DNA of 64,000 nucleotides from Leptospira kobayashii. GTDB lineage: Bacteria > Spirochaetota > Leptospiria > Leptospirales > Leptospiraceae. The DNA is taken from positions 3,562,001 through 3,626,000 of the forward strand of contig NZ_AP025028.1 of NCBI RefSeq assembly GCF_003114835.2, given 5' to 3'. Position numbers and translations under genes: made by a program. This document shows positions 45,650 through 54,498 of this stretch, in pieces (the stretch's first letter is position 1; every line of letters begins with the position of its first letter). The notes beneath the pieces are model-generated. The model had not been told where the DNA came from. It searched no databases and saw only the letters and a program-made list of their open reading frames with translations.

Positions 45650-48600
45650 TTATCGGATAGCCTCCTGTCTGGAATGAAGCAAATGATAGATTCCATTCCC
45701 TTGCAACAGGTCAGTATGTGTGCCGCTTTCTTCGATTTTGCCGGCTTCCGCTACGAAAATTTTATCGTAACTGCGGATCGTATCCAATCTGTGGGCAACC
45801 ACAATGATGGTTTTGTCTTTGAACACCCGGTGCAAATTGTTTAGAATCTTCTCCTCTGTTTCCCTGTCCATCGCCGACGTGGGTTCGTCCAAAACCAACA
45901 AAGAAGGTTTCTGTAAAAAGATTCTGGCTAGTGCCAATCTCTGTTTCTGGCCTCCGGAAAGAATCATCCCTTTCTCGGATAATTCAGTATCATATCCTAG
46001 AGGAAGTTTGCTTATGTCCTCGTGAATGAGAGCGAGTTTCGCAGCTTCCACTACTTCGAAAAGAGTGGCTTCGGGTCTTCCCAAGCTGATATTGTCCCGG
46101 ATGGTTCCCGTTAGAACCGGGTTTTCCTGAAACAAGACTCCCATTTTTGAACGATAAGAAGGAGTCCAGATCTCTGATAGTAAAACACCATCCAACAATA
46201 TTTCTCCTTGCGAAGGTTCATACAAACCCAAAAGCAATTTAAGAATCGTGGATTTACCACTCCCGCTTCTGCCGACAAACGCGTATTTGCCGCCCGTTTC
46301 CAAGACGAAATCGGCTCCGTTCAAACCGAATCCCGATTTGGAAGACCTGTAATTAAAATGAACATTCCTAAATTCAACTAACCCTTGTATATCGGGAATC
46401 TCTATTCTACTGATCCGCATGTCTGGAGAATACTCAGATTCCATCCCGTCCCATTCTTTCAAACGTCGCCAGGAAAGATTCGCTCTTTGGTAACGATAGC
46501 CGTCTTCTGCCAGAGTCATCATGGGGGAACGTACGTAAGAGATAAGGCCCAAGATCGCAAATAAGGTTCCCAAAGTGATTTGATCGGAAAATATCTGATA
46601 AGTACCGAATAACAATACGCAGATGTTGGTTAGTAATCGAAAGGATTCGGAACTGGTCTCCAAAATACTGTTATAAAACATCCTGTTGCTTTCGGAGTTC
46701 AGTTGTGCGGTGAGTTTTTTTTCAAAATCCCATCTTTGGACGGAGACAGCGCCCAAGTTTTTAACGGTTTCGTTTCCATTGATAGTTTCTATAAAATAGC
46801 TGAGAGTTTCGGAACTCCGCAGAGATTCTCTTTTCGTTTCCCTGGCTAGAATAGGATGCAATTTATAAACCAGGATCATCTCCGGTATCAGAAAAAAAAG
46901 AATGGTTCCGAGAAGTATCGGCGACAAAAAGAAAAACAACATAAATACGAATACTCCGAACACCCAGTCCAAAACTTTGATGGAACTTTGTTCGGAAAAG
47001 TATCTGGTGATCCCTTCGATCTCCTCCCATCTCTGCAAGATCTCTCCTTTTTTATGTTTTTCAAAAAAAGACAAAGGAAGTGATAATAATTTTTCCAAAA
47101 ACCGAATAACAATAGTTTGATTTACTTTGCTGGTGGAATAAAACAAAACATTTGTTCTTAAATAAGATAAATAGATCTGAGATAGACTGAGTAAAGTCAC
47201 AGCGACAAGAACAGGAATGAAATATTCCCTGCTTTCTTGTAATAAAACACTATCGATCAGATAGAGATTCACCAGAGGCAGACAAATCTCAAGAGACTTG
47301 ATTAAAAAACTGGCAACTATTCCGGAAAATAAAAAAGAAAACGTAGATCTGAAATAAACAGCTAATCCCGGGAAGGTGGGGAAAGAATCCATAAAATTCC
47401 GCTTGGGTTTTGTTTTTGGAACAAAAACGACTCCAAGCCTTCCCGCTTTCGCTTCCCATTCCGTCTTGGAAACTTCTCTGATTCCAAAACGAGGATCCGC
47501 GATCTTCACCCCATAAGAAGAAAAAGTAATCACAACTACATACTGATTTCCTTCCCAACGAACAATCCAAACTCGATTTTTTAAATCCCTTTCGTATCTT
47601 CTTCTATTCACCACATAACAAGAACCATCCGTTCTTTCGAAACTTTCTTTCCAGGATGCGGTTGTGACTTCACCGTCCAAATTGGGGAAATTGGAATCTA
47701 AAATATGATGGGCGCTTCGAAACCCCCAAAACGACAAAATCATCTTTCTGCATGCGTTTGCAGTTTCATCCGAAGATTCTTCCAAAATAAAAGGAAACGA
47801 ACGAAGCCAAGATTGTTCGGGAGAAAAGGAAGGCGTGGGCAAAAAAGGAATAGAATCCTCTTCTTCCCGCAAATCTTCTTCCGGACCTTCCTGAGAATCC
47901 GAACTCGCTTGATTCCATTTCCTTTCCGCGACAACACTTCTCAAGGTAGTGTAAAGACTTTCCGATTTTTTAAAAAAGATTTCCGCGTCTTTGGCAAGTA
48001 ATTCGTAAACAATACTATCCTCACTCGCCGTGACAGTGGCATTTCTTACTTTTTTCTCGATAACCCCCATCTCGCCCAGAACCGAACCTGCTTCCACAAA
48101 AGAAGAATAATCATCACTCCAACTGGATTTTGTTATACGGAACTTGCCGGATTGTATGAAAAACAGAGAAGAAGATTTACTTCCCTCGCGGATCAGCACT
48201 TTGCCTTTACCGATTTCTCTTTTAATCAATAACCCGGACAATTCGATGATTTCATGTTTGGAAAGCTTACGAAAATAGGGATGAATGCGAAGTTCGTCTC
48301 TTAGGCGGATTTCCTGAACGAATCGATTCCAAATTTCCTTTCGTTTGGGATTTGATTGGAAAAAATAAAGAAAAGTCTTTTGCGATAGTATCAGTAATTT
48401 TGAATTTTCCTCCGCAAAATAGGAATTTTTATTCAATACATTTAATCCAAGTTCTGCGATTCCGTAAATCTGCCCTTCGCCGATCGTTTTGACCAATAGA
48501 TTATTTTCACCGATTGTCAATCGCACCTGAAGGCTGCCTGTCTCTACATAAACCAATTTCGTTTTGTTTTCTTCATCTTCTTTAAGAGATTCCGATTCTG

Positions 48601-48721
48601 AGAGAGAAGTAGTTTCCCAAAGCTTAAAAAACGCCCTTTGTTCCGAATCCGACAAAAATCGAATCGGATCTTCGTTGGAAAGAGAAAAAGGCAAGTCGTT
48701 TGTAATCTGTTTGGACTTCAT
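45650..48721 (-). CDS. ABC exporter with two cNMP-binding domains and an inactive C39-like domain (ABC-B)
   Basis: A 1,023-residue type I secretion ATPase. Two Crp-like cNMP-binding domains occupy about 20-150 and 150-275. The second keeps the phosphate-binding Glu and Arg (VLGEMGVIEKKVRNATVTA); the first does not. A C39-peptidase-like domain follows (about 315-455). The catalytic Cys is replaced (ETANAC instead of xxDCGxxC) and the His position reads NQYVVV, while DPRFG keeps the Asp. Six membrane helices (about 465-745) lead to the ATPase, with GRSGSGKST, LSGGQKQR, LLVLDEPTSAMD and VAHRLDT. It overlaps HlyD by 4 nt. Transport may depend on cAMP binding; the substrate is unknown. Confidence 0.9.
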   Translation of the reverse strand: MKSKQITNDLPFSLSNEDPIRFLSDSEQRAFFKLWETTSLSESESLKEDEENKTKLVYVETGSLQVRLTIGENNLLVKTIGEGQIYGIAELGLNVLNKNSYFAEENSKLLILSQKTFLYFFQSNPKRKEIWNRFVQEIRLRDELRIHPYFRKLSKHEIIELSGLLIKREIGKGKVLIREGSKSSSLFFIQSGKFRITKSSWSDDYSSFVEAGSVLGEMGVIEKKVRNATVTASEDSIVYELLAKDAEIFFKKSESLYTTLRSVVAERKWNQASSDSQEGPEEDLREEEDSIPFLPTPSFSPEQSWLRSFPFILEESSDETANACRKMILSFWGFRSAHHILDSNFPNLDGEVTTASWKESFERTDGSCYVVNRRRYERDLKNRVWIVRWEGNQYVVVITFSSYGVKIADPRFGIREVSKTEWEAKAGRLGVVFVPKTKPKRNFMDSFPTFPGLAVYFRSTFSFLFSGIVASFLIKSLEICLPLVNLYLIDSVLLQESREYFIPVLVAVTLLSLSQIYLSYLRTNVLFYSTSKVNQTIVIRFLEKLLSLPLSFFEKHKKGEILQRWEEIEGITRYFSEQSSIKVLDWVFGVFVFMLFFFLSPILLGTILFFLIPEMILVYKLHPILARETKRESLRSSETLSYFIETINGNETVKNLGAVSVQRWDFEKKLTAQLNSESNRMFYNSILETSSESFRLLTNICVLLFGTYQIFSDQITLGTLFAILGLISYVRSPMMTLAEDGYRYQRANLSWRRLKEWDGMESEYSPDMRISRIEIPDIQGLVEFRNVHFNYRSSKSGFGLNGADFVLETGGKYAFVGRSGSGKSTILKLLLGLYEPSQGEILLDGVLLSEIWTPSYRSKMGVLFQENPVLTGTIRDNISLGRPEATLFEVVEAAKLALIHEDISKLPLGYDTELSEKGMILSGGQKQRLALARIFLQKPSLLVLDEPTSAMDRETEEKILNNLHRVFKDKTIIVVAHRLDTIRSYDKIFVAEAGKIEESGTHTDLLQGNGIYHLLHSRQEAIR

Positions 48722-49830
48722 TTGTCTTTTGGAAGATTTGATTTTCGAAATAGAACTTGGAAGATCCGTTTTCTACTTGTGATGATATCCGCTTCCACTT
48801 TAAGCCCGGGGAACAATTTAAAAACTTTACCGTCTTTCTTTAAATCCTGGTCACTGATGCTAAGTACTACGGAAAAAGTATCTTTCTCCTTTACGTTAGG
48901 AACGATTTGTTCCACTTTACCACCTAACACTCCGAAGTCGTTCTGATGAAATGCATGTATCTTGATCACGGCGTCCATTCCCACCAGGATCAAACCGATA
49001 TCTTTGTTTCGGATCTCCACAAACGCTTCCAAAGGTTGACCTTCTTCGATCAATTCTGCAATGGTTTGACCTCTTGTTACATTTTGTCCGATGTTATTGA
49101 CCAGGAGAGCGCCTACAAATCCCGAAAAAGGCATTCTAAGTACGGCATTGTCTACTCTCTCCTTTTTAAGACGAGTGTCTCCCCTGAGACTGGAAATCGT
49201 ATTTTGCTCTTTTTGGATTTCGTCTTTTAAGTTTCCGAATTCTTCATTGAACTCCAATAGGCTCTGATCATATAAGAATTTAGCACCGATTCCGTTTTTG
49301 AAATCCATATATGCTTTTTTAAGAGAAACGAATTTACTCAAAACCAGACCGGATAACTCAGAACCGGGATTTGATTCCAAATTGAATTCCAGATTTTTTA
49401 AAATCTTTTCCGCTTCTTTCCGGTTACGGATCAGTTTTTGTAACCGCTTCTCTTCATAACCTAACGTATTTGAATCCTTGGAAAGTTCTATCTGTTGTTC
49501 TGAAAATTCCAATTCCAGAATGGGATCACCTTTCTTCAAAAAATCTCCCGGCTTCGCATATATCGACGTAACAGTTCCCGTTTCCAATGCTTCCGACACG
49601 AAATAATTTCCCTTAGGCCTTAGTATCCCTTGCGAAGGAATGATCACATCCACTTTTGCCACAAAAAGAAAAATCAAAAATACAAAAAAGAAACCAAACA
49701 AAAGTAAGATGCCTTTTCTGTCCCAATCCGGGGCTGGATGTTTTAATAATTCATCGTAATAAGATGAGGAATGAGCTTGTTCCCAGTTGGAGTCCGTTTC
49801 TTTTAAGTTCTTAAACCGTTTCAAATTCAT
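48718..49830 (-). CDS. HlyD-family membrane-fusion (adaptor) protein
   Basis: A 370-residue periplasmic adaptor. One membrane segment (about 41-62, GILLLFGFFFVFLIFLFVA) follows a cytoplasmic tail. A lipoyl-like half-motif (VSEALETGTVTSIYAKPGDF) and a long coiled hairpin (about 105-230) come next. The second lipoyl half (LRMPFSGFVGALLVNNIGQN) and a beta-barrel end with PGLKVEADI. It links the inner-membrane ABC proteins to the TolC channel. The ATG at 49830 has GAGGGG 8 nt upstream. It overlaps the first ABC gene by 20 nt and the second by 4 nt, so all three are coupled. Confidence 0.92.
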   Translation of the reverse strand: MNLKRFKNLKETDSNWEQAHSSSYYDELLKHPAPDWDRKGILLLFGFFFVFLIFLFVAKVDVIIPSQGILRPKGNYFVSEALETGTVTSIYAKPGDFLKKGDPILELEFSEQQIELSKDSNTLGYEEKRLQKLIRNRKEAEKILKNLEFNLESNPGSELSGLVLSKFVSLKKAYMDFKNGIGAKFLYDQSLLEFNEEFGNLKDEIQKEQNTISSLRGDTRLKKERVDNAVLRMPFSGFVGALLVNNIGQNVTRGQTIAELIEEGQPLEAFVEIRNKDIGLILVGMDAVIKIHAFHQNDFGVLGGKVEQIVPNVKEKDTFSVVLSISDQDLKKDGKVFKLFPGLKVEADIITSRKRIFQVLFRKSNLPKDK

Positions 49831-52800
49831 TGTATGACCCCTCACTGGAAGGAAATAAGTGATAATAAAAACCTTTTGCAGAAATCAATTCCGAATGAGT
49901 TCCCATCTCTACGATTTTTCCCTGATCCATCACTATAATCCGATCGGCACCAACTGTAGAATGAAGTCTATGCGATACTTGTACAACCGTTCGATCTCGA
50001 AACATATTTTCCCATTGGTTTTGAACATAGGCTTCCGATTCCGCATCGAGAGCGGATGTGGGTTCGTCCAAAAATAAGATGCTAGGATTGGTAACAAGTG
50101 CGCGCGCGATGGCAATCCTTTGTTTTTGTCCTCCGGATAATCCAATCCCACCTTCTCCCAGTTTGGTGTCATAACCAAAAGGAAGTCTTTCTACAAAACT
50201 ATCCACCGCGGCAAGTTTGGCCCCTGCATACATAGCTTCTTTGGAAAGGGACGGATTTTTTTTGCATAAATTTTCCGCGATGGTTCCGGAAAATAAAACG
50301 GGCTGTTGTTCCACCGCACCAAATTGAATTCTTACTTCTTCCGGATCAAGTGTGGACAAATCGAAAGAATCCACGAACACTCTTCCTTCCGATGGAGACA
50401 AGGTTCCCATCATCAAACGAAGCAATGTGGATTTGCCGCATCCGCTTCTTCCTACGATAGCGACTTTTTCCCCCGCCTGAATTTCCAAGTTTATATTTTG
50501 AACGATATTTTTAGTATCCTTCGAATATTTAAAACTAACATTCTCAAGGCGGATTTTACCTTGAAGTCTGGGCAATTCTCCGAAAGGCCTTTGGCTTGCC
50601 GATTCTCCTGGCATTGAGTAAATATCCATTACCCTTTTCCTGGAAGAACGAAGTTCCAACATGTCTTCATACAATCTGCAGATCCTTAAAATCGGTTCTA
50701 CCAAAAGTCCGAAGAGAACCTGAAACCCGAGAAAAGTACCAAGTGTTATCTTATCTTCCAAGACCGAATTGATTCCAATGGCAATCACGGCAAGCATTCC
50801 CACTTGTTCGAAAAACTTACCGGAGAATTTAAGTAGGCTGGCTCTTTTGGCTGCTTTCAGTTCCGTTAGTATCGTTCTGGAAATTTCGTTCATTCCTTTT
50901 TGTAAGAACATCGTTTCTTGAGTAGATACTTTGATGATCGAGATTCCTCCAATAACGGATAATAAAAAAGAAACCGTTTTTTTTCTGGATTCGAACGTAT
51001 GTTCCGACAATTGACGAATGCGCCCCGAGACACGAACAACTAACAAAGCATAAATGACAAGGAAAGAAAGTCCGTATATCGTAAGGCTGAATTCGTTGAT
51101 AAGTAAAACCAATAAAAATACGGGAAGAACGATCAAATCGAGTAAAACCGAAACTCCAGAACGGGAGATGATTTCCAATATCCTTTGATTTTCCTTAAGC
51201 CTTTGGGTATAATCACTCGCTTCAAATCTGCGGAACTCGGGAAGAGAAAGTCGGAGAATGTGTTGGAAAAACCGAACCAGGAAAGTATATTCCAAACTTT
51301 GCATGATTCCGATCATGAGCAAATTCCGGAAAAGGGAAAACAATCCTTGGAATACGATGGAAATACCCACTCCCAAAAACAATGTCAGTAAAAAATTCCG
51401 ATCGGAAAAAACCAAAACCCGATCGATCACTTCTCTTAAAAAATAAGGAAAAGACAATGCAAGAACGGCAGATATAACAGTTGTTCCGAGAATCCAATTT
51501 AATTCGGAACGATGTGGCCGAAACAAAGCTCTCAATTCCCGAACAAAACTGAACAAACCCGTATCCGCCGTCATAGCGGGAGGAGAAGGCACAAATTGCA
51601 AAATGATTCCGTCCCAGGAAGATAAAAAGGATTTCATATCCATTTCGATAATCCCTTTTAAAGGATGGGATAACAAGGCAGCATTGGCGGTTAAGTCCCA
51701 TGCATACAATGCACACGGTAGGTTTTCCTCATCGGTAACAAAAACAGGAAAACTAACATCAGTTAACTGGCTAGGTTTGATGCGAAGCTCTTTGGTTAGA
51801 AATCCCATCTTTTCCAATTCGATGGCAAGTTCGAAAATGCCCGGAATTCGGTTTCTGGAAAGCTCGTTTTTAATTCTGATTTTCCAATTGGCAGGAAGAG
51901 GTTTGTCGAAATTCCTAAGCGCTATTTCCGAACAAACAAGTCCCACAAGTGTCGGTTTATCCGTTGTTACTTGGTCTATCGTGATTTTACGGATTCCCTT
52001 TCCCAATTCATACCTTTTGGATTCGAAAGGCCGAAGAATATTTTCTTCTTTTTCCTTAGACTTATAAGTAGAGTACCTGAGCAAACGGGATTGGACCACT
52101 TCCTCCAATTTATGGCCTTTCTCATCGCCTAATAATTTATGAAGAGATTCACCTGGCACCCGATAGACGACTGAATCTTCCGCACTGATCGCACTCGCAA
52201 GCCTCGGCCCATGACTAAAGATAGCAATCTCTCCCAGTATATCGCCCGCTTTTAAGATGGAGATTAGTTTCTTAGGATTTTCCGTTCGGATATGAATTTT
52301 TCCGGATCGGATGATATAAGCGGAATTCCCCTCATCTCCTTCCTGAAATAAAAACTCTCCCGCATCAATCTTTACAGTTTCAATCGTTTTCAGAAAAGAG
52401 CGGACTTCATCGGGAGATAGTTCCGAAAAGAAACTCAGTTTGCGAACAGAATGAAACTTTTCCTGTTCTTCTTCTCTATGTCTGGCTTTCTCGGCAATGC
52501 CGGGATATTTTTTTACCAAATCTAAAAATGTTTTAACCGGCAACAAAAGAAGAACCAATGGTTCCACTGCAAAGTGATCTTGTTTTGCGGGTATTCCCGT
52601 TAAAGTGATTCTTTCACCGAAGGACTCGCCTTTTTCCAAAAGGCCGGACTTATCTTCTTCCGTTTCCTCCGATGTAAGTCGGGAACCGATCCGTCCGTTT
52701 AGAACGAAGTGGACGAATTTAGGCATTTGCCCCGCTTTTAAAATGGTTTGTCCCGTTTTATAAAAACGGATTTCCAAGTCGGGATATAGATCGTCTAACT

Positions 52801-52885
52801 CTTGTTCATGTAATTCGGCAAATAAATAATTGTTTTTAAAAACTTGTCTTATATTCTCAGCATGACGGGAAATTTCCGGTTTCAC
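49811..52885 (-). CDS. ABC exporter with two cNMP-binding domains and an inactive C39-like domain (ABC-A)
   Basis: A 1,024-residue protein with the same layout as ABC-B. The first cNMP-binding domain (about 18-130) has a degenerate cassette (FGERITLTGIPAKQDHFA). The second (about 145-265) keeps Glu and Arg (LGEIAIFSHGPRLASAIS). A C39-like domain (about 290-440) shows the pattern LLSHPLKGIIEMDMKSFLSS and WDGIILQF but no catalytic Cys. Six membrane helices follow. The ATPase has GRSGCGKST, LSGGQKQR, SILFLDEPTSALD and VSHRLHS. Equal length and architecture suggest that it pairs with ABC-B as a heterodimer. It starts 2 bp after the methyltransferase-fusion gene. Confidence 0.9.
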   Translation of the reverse strand: MKPEISRHAENIRQVFKNNYLFAELHEQELDDLYPDLEIRFYKTGQTILKAGQMPKFVHFVLNGRIGSRLTSEETEEDKSGLLEKGESFGERITLTGIPAKQDHFAVEPLVLLLLPVKTFLDLVKKYPGIAEKARHREEEQEKFHSVRKLSFFSELSPDEVRSFLKTIETVKIDAGEFLFQEGDEGNSAYIIRSGKIHIRTENPKKLISILKAGDILGEIAIFSHGPRLASAISAEDSVVYRVPGESLHKLLGDEKGHKLEEVVQSRLLRYSTYKSKEKEENILRPFESKRYELGKGIRKITIDQVTTDKPTLVGLVCSEIALRNFDKPLPANWKIRIKNELSRNRIPGIFELAIELEKMGFLTKELRIKPSQLTDVSFPVFVTDEENLPCALYAWDLTANAALLSHPLKGIIEMDMKSFLSSWDGIILQFVPSPPAMTADTGLFSFVRELRALFRPHRSELNWILGTTVISAVLALSFPYFLREVIDRVLVFSDRNFLLTLFLGVGISIVFQGLFSLFRNLLMIGIMQSLEYTFLVRFFQHILRLSLPEFRRFEASDYTQRLKENQRILEIISRSGVSVLLDLIVLPVFLLVLLINEFSLTIYGLSFLVIYALLVVRVSGRIRQLSEHTFESRKKTVSFLLSVIGGISIIKVSTQETMFLQKGMNEISRTILTELKAAKRASLLKFSGKFFEQVGMLAVIAIGINSVLEDKITLGTFLGFQVLFGLLVEPILRICRLYEDMLELRSSRKRVMDIYSMPGESASQRPFGELPRLQGKIRLENVSFKYSKDTKNIVQNINLEIQAGEKVAIVGRSGCGKSTLLRLMMGTLSPSEGRVFVDSFDLSTLDPEEVRIQFGAVEQQPVLFSGTIAENLCKKNPSLSKEAMYAGAKLAAVDSFVERLPFGYDTKLGEGGIGLSGGQKQRIAIARALVTNPSILFLDEPTSALDAESEAYVQNQWENMFRDRTVVQVSHRLHSTVGADRIIVMDQGKIVEMGTHSELISAKGFYYHLFPSSEGSYNEFETV

Positions 52886-52887
52886 AC

Positions 52888-54498
52888 CTATTTCACCGCA
52901 ATCAAAAGCATATTAGTAACGGGCCAGGACACAAGTTTAAGATCGGAAAGGGAATTTGCGGAAGTGGAAACAGTTTCCCAAATTTCAGATTTATTTTGAT
53001 ATCGATTTTCTATAATCCAAGGATTGCTATACGCCCGGGAAGAGTTTTGAATTTTAAATCCTACTTCTTCGAGAGAAGTTTTCCATTCGGAAAAAGACCA
53101 ATAACAAAAAGATTCGTGCATCTCACTATCCCAATTGTCGGTATAATCTTTTTTAGAAAGATACTCGCAAGCATCCTTCAAGGAAAGAACGAGAAAGGAT
53201 TTTTCTTCGATGGTTTTCAAAGTATATTTCAATTGATAGTTTTGTTCTTTTCTAAAATCCCTTTGAAAATGAAAAAATCGCGCATAAGTGGATAAAGAAT
53301 CCAAATGTTTTTTCTTTTCTTCCTTTGAAGAGAACGATTTTGCATCCGTATCGGCAATTCCGTCTTTTTCATCCAACCAAAGATAAACTTCCTTTTCCTT
53401 GTCTTCCGGTCCTACAACGTCCCGGTTGATCCAAACACCACCTAAGGACAGTTCTTCGTAGCGGTTTTGTATGAAACTTAGTAAGTTTTTCCTTCCCGTA
53501 TAAGATTCAATCTCATGAGTCAAAGAAGAAGTATGAATCGTTTTCATGGAGCTTTTCGGAAAAACAAGACCTGTGACCGCATTTTTCCTAAGGAAAAATA
53601 CATTTGTATTTTGAAAGTCACCATTCTCTTTCCTTTGGTGACAAATGTCGTAAAGTTTACGGGCAATCTCCACTCCGTAAAAATCACTTTCCGCCAAACC
53701 CGATTCTTCCGTAGCCAGTTTGATCCAGGAACCGACGGCACAACCTATGTCGCCGATTCTGCCAGGGCGGATAAAATCCCTAGTTTCGTTAAACTTAAGT
53801 TCTGCGATCTCGTCCATTTCCCTTACATACGAGTTGTAATTCCTGGTTTCCGTAAGATCACCGTCTTCTCCCACAACCGCATCGGAAAACAAGAGTCGAA
53901 CCTTTTCAACCACTCCGTATTCTTTCCACAAACGTTTGCTAGCCGGATGAACGTAATTGATGTATTCCAAATGTTTATCGATAGGACGATCATCTGAAAC
54001 AATCCCTTCTATGATCTGCCACGGCAGTTTAGTCAGATATTCTTCTTTTTTGCCCGGAATCTTTTCCACAGGCAAAATACGAAACCCCAAATCCTCATAT
54101 AACTTTACAACAGGTGTGGAACACAAGACGATCGTATTGTCGGAATTCAACCGAAGTAGTCCGTCCGTTTCGGCTTCGATTTTTTTAATCGTATATTGCC
54201 CGAAATGTTCCGAATGACCTACATCATCGATAGGAACCACGTAGGAAGAGTATCCCAGATCCGAAGAAAAATCCTGGATCATCATCGCCCTTTGGTAGAG
54301 AGGCAAAGGGTTTCTTCTTGTGGAATAATGATTGGCGGAGGTAACAGCAAATATAACTGCCGTTACCTTTTCTTTGACTTCCAAATCCTTTCCATATATG
54401 TCCACTGCTCCCCAAAGCCCTTCTTTTCCCAACATGGAAAGATACTCATGTTGAAATCTGGTAAGTAAGTGGTGTCTTCCAGGAAGCAGTAAATACAT
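52888..54498 (-). CDS. Nucleotidyltransferase-like plus SAM-methyltransferase fusion
   Basis: A 536-residue two-domain protein. Residues 1-180 resemble the adenylyl/cytidylyltransferase fold. They have LLLPGRHHLLTRFQHEYL near the start, where the HxGH loop would be, and YSTRRNPLPLYQRAMMIQDF, like the NPF..ERxxMI segment of NMN adenylyltransferases. Residues 225-420 are a class I methyltransferase: GRIGDIGCAVGSW (247-258) is the SAM loop and YGVEIA (274-279) holds the acidic residue. The ATG overlaps the thiolase stop by one base (TGATG), and ABC-A follows after 2 bp. It may modify or build the exported compound. Both activities are inferred. Confidence 0.7.
   Translation of the reverse strand: MYLLLPGRHHLLTRFQHEYLSMLGKEGLWGAVDIYGKDLEVKEKVTAVIFAVTSANHYSTRRNPLPLYQRAMMIQDFSSDLGYSSYVVPIDDVGHSEHFGQYTIKKIEAETDGLLRLNSDNTIVLCSTPVVKLYEDLGFRILPVEKIPGKKEEYLTKLPWQIIEGIVSDDRPIDKHLEYINYVHPASKRLWKEYGVVEKVRLLFSDAVVGEDGDLTETRNYNSYVREMDEIAELKFNETRDFIRPGRIGDIGCAVGSWIKLATEESGLAESDFYGVEIARKLYDICHQRKENGDFQNTNVFFLRKNAVTGLVFPKSSMKTIHTSSLTHEIESYTGRKNLLSFIQNRYEELSLGGVWINRDVVGPEDKEKEVYLWLDEKDGIADTDAKSFSSKEEKKKHLDSLSTYARFFHFQRDFRKEQNYQLKYTLKTIEEKSFLVLSLKDACEYLSKKDYTDNWDSEMHESFCYWSFSEWKTSLEEVGFKIQNSSRAYSNPWIIENRYQNKSEIWETVSTSANSLSDLKLVSWPVTNMLLIAVK

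Noticed and set aside
45650..52885. Active bacteriocin-processing ABC transporters
   Set aside because: The catalytic Cys and His of a C39 peptidase are not present in the N-terminal domains, so peptide maturation is not supported.
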